Assembly (NCBI GenBank): GCA_025331125.1
Contig: JAOALB010000102.1
Span: 1-64,000, forward strand
Origin: Mycogone perniciosa
Taxonomy: Eukaryota > Ascomycota > Sordariomycetes > Hypocreales > Hypocreaceae
Reading direction: 5' to 3'
Length of the DNA: 64,000 nt
Positions within the stretch are counted from its first letter, which is position 1. The number at the start of each line of letters is the position of its first letter. Positions 61,498 to 64,000 of the stretch are shown here, one piece after another. A model generated the notes under the pieces. It had not been told where the DNA came from, did not search any database, and worked only from the letters and a program-made list of their open reading frames with translations. A program made the position numbers and the translations under genes.

Positions 61498-64000
61498 ATT
61501 ATAAGCCCGGGTAGTAACTATTAAAGTTACTAGAAACTTCCCTTAATATTATATCTTTACCTTTACTCTTTCCCTTTACCTTTAAGCTCTTAAAGCTACC
61601 TTTTACAATAGATAATGCAGGAGATATTACCTTTATAAAGCTAGATGTAATAATATAGTAAATTAAATAGATTACTATTTTAAATAATTACGCAACTACT
61701 GCGAGGATTTAGAATAAGGTTAATCCTAATCTCCTTAATTAAAATAATAACTATTTCCCTGCTTTAAAGCCACCTACCTTAATTAAAGTAAAAGAAATCG
61801 CCTTAAAAGCATTTAAAAAAAAGCCACTTTAATAGATATCTTTATTTATTATAATAGTCTACTTTATAAGCATTAATATACTATCGCTTTATATACTAAG
61901 AAGAGGAAAGCTAAGGCAGTAATCTTTAAATAGATATAGAAGATAGTTAATACCGGCATTTATACTTTAGTCTTTATAGACGTTAAACCTATAACTTAAG
62001 CTATAGCTTTAGCCTCTACTGCTATTAAAGTAGCTAATAAAAATAATAAAAACTTAAACGTTAAGTTTACTATTTATTAAATTATAAAGAAGCTTAAAAA
62101 ATAATTAGCTCTTTATAAAGATATAATATATAAAAAAGTATAGATTTTATATAAATGCGCTTTATGCAATATAAAGTATAGGAACTTAAAGCTAAAAGTG
62201 TAGTATATAAACTAAATATATATTTATATAAATGCAGTAAAGTATAAGCTTTTTAAAGTTATAGGAATAACTGCCTAATAGGCTTTCTTGAAAGCTATTA
62301 AAGTATACTATACCTTAAACTTTACTTTACATTACCTATACTATATAGACAGTTAAATTAAAAGCAGTAAAACTATTAAAATCTTCTCCTTTAATTAGTT
62401 TAGTTAACTTTTTTTAAATAATATATAAAATATAGAAAATTACGCTTATAGACTTTATGCAATACTTAGCAACCGCTTAAATAAAGCTATAGTAAATAAT
62501 GCTATATATTTAAAAACTTTTATTAAAAAGGAATGCCTATATAGATAAAAAAAGTATAATTAGCCTTTAAAGGATTATAATATATTATTTACTGCGCTTA
62601 AAAGAAAACCTAATAAAAAAGGGAAATATATCCTTAACCTGCAATAAACTACAGAAATTTATATTTACCTTTAAAAAGATAAATAGTATATACTTTGCGA
62701 TAAGCTTAATAAAAAGGGTATTAACTTTACAGCTTTAGTTTAAAGAGGTATAGCTTTAACTATTATAGCTGCCTTAATCTCTTTAAACCTAATTTATAAA
62801 AAAGATATAAGCCCTATAGTATATATAATAAGTATATTAATATATATTAATATATAGGATATACTTTACTGCCTCTTTTAAAGCACTCTCTTTAATACCT
62901 ATAGTGCTATTTATTTAATAAATAGCAGGAATTACTTTATTTTTAGCTTTTTTATTTTAAGCACAGAAAATAACTATATTAAAGCAGGAAGAGTTAAGTA
63001 TCCTATAGCTGGAAAAGGATAGTGCCTATTAAAGGATACTCTTTATAATCTATACTAGAAGGCAGCGCGCTTAGTAAAGCTTATAGATAGCTATAGTTAA
63101 AGGATTTTATATTAATATTGTCTTTTTATTAAAACTTCAGAAAGCAGGAATATAGCTTATAAAGTGCAATAATATACTTTATACTAATATAGTAAATTTA
63201 AATACTATGATAGGGAAGGTAAAGTATAAGTATAATCTTTTATTTTTTGAATATAAACCTTTATTGCTTTATATTGCCTTTATCTTTAAATATATTATTT
63301 TAAGTAATATAACTACTTTATTTTTTCTTTTTAGCGCAGACTATTATATTTATATAATATTAAAAAAAAGGAGAAGACTAATATATAACCCACTAACACT
63401 ATATAATAACTTAAAGAAGCTTTAGCACCTATAATTAAGACATTTAGGCCTAGAAGCGCTTAAAGCACTAGTAAAGAATATAAAGAATATATATATTAAA
63501 GGAACTACGCAAATAAAGTGTAAAGCCTATACTTTTATATATATAAAATAGGTTATCTTTTGCAGAATATTTAAGAGATAGGCTTTAAGACTATTCTTTA
63601 AAGTATACTGGGATCTTTAAAATTATCTTTATAGTTATAATAAAAATAATTAGCTTTTAATACTTAAAAAAGAATACGCTTTATAGTTATATACGCGCCC
63701 TTTATTAAATAAAAAATAGGATACTATCTTTAATGCTTTCTTTAACTTTATAAGTATAGTAAAAATGCAATATAATGTTTTAGTGTATTTCTTTAGGCAG
63801 GATAACGAGAAAGCTGTAATTGCAGTTAAAGGCTTAATATATTTCCAGATCTAAGTAAATGCAGAAGGAATTATCCTAAAGCTTACCCTTTCCTATATAT
63901 ATAAGCTAAATAGCGCTTTAAAGCGCGCAGGTTAAGAAGTTATAAATAAATTAATAAAAATACTTAAAGCTGTAAGCCTTTTAACCAATTTATAGCCTAA
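61498..64000 (+). pseudogene. Copia (Ty1-type) polyprotein, copy 3, mutated, continues past the window
   Basis: The + frame at 63420-63500 reads RHLGLEALKALVKNIKNI, preceded by H and interrupted by two stops. This is the GAG-pre-integrase motif of Copia elements (W-H-x-x-L-G-H-x-G...). The 72-codon open stretch at 63207-63425 lies immediately upstream in the same frame, so it is the surviving end of the protease-side region, not a separate gene. The integrase start follows. The gag part (about 61560-63200) is more degraded. Damage is milder than in the copy at 22067, and the element is cut by the window end. Confidence 0.75.

Noticed and set aside
63207..63425. 72-codon frame as an independent gene
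   Set aside because: It is in frame with, and immediately upstream of, the Copia GAG-pre-integrase motif, so it is a surviving piece of the polyprotein.

Overview
The window looks like an accessory, transposon-rich stretch of a filamentous ascomycete (Pezizomycotina) genome. The evidence is GT-AG introns with CTAAY-type branch sites, an F-box-like protein typical of these fungi, a KP4-like killer-toxin gene, and fungal Copia, Gypsy-type, LINE and Fot1/Pogo transposons. The transposons have been eroded into near-pure A+T sequence by what reads as repeat-induced point mutation (RIP: C-to-T, mainly at CpA). The order could be Eurotiales or a neighbour, but that is only an impression from the transposon families.

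Layout. (1) 1-2640: a moderate-GC island with one confident gene, a two-exon small secreted cysteine protein at 1791-2307. (2) 2641-36960: an A+T-rich block of decayed transposons. It holds a pair of about 390-bp LTRs (6.3 and 17.9 kb) enclosing about 11 kb, a Copia element on + from 21796, a Gypsy-type integrase end near 30.1 kb, a solo LTR at 30569-31146 and a LINE at about 31.15-36.57 kb. Inside the block, 19.04-21.57 kb holds a Pogo DNA transposon with clear TIRs and a GC-richer segment of unknown nature. (3) 36960-42236: a second island with a multiply broken pseudogene on +, an intact KP4-like killer-toxin gene on - (38522-38980) and an F-box-like gene on - (40409-41138). (4) 42237-64000: a second eroded block starting exactly at an LTR. 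It contains four copies of one LTR family in both orientations, a LINE (54191-60507) inserted in an LTR and itself carrying a younger LTR, and a Copia element from 61224 that runs off the window.

Only three protein genes look intact. Two of the three encode small secreted proteins, in islands bounded by RIP-decayed repeats. This is the 'two-speed' arrangement known from fungi whose effector-like genes sit in A+T-rich compartments. No tRNA, rRNA, CRISPR array or telomere repeat was seen. Transposon boundaries given to the base were read from TG...CA ends, TIRs or target-site duplications; those marked approximate were placed by eye from repeat similarity.
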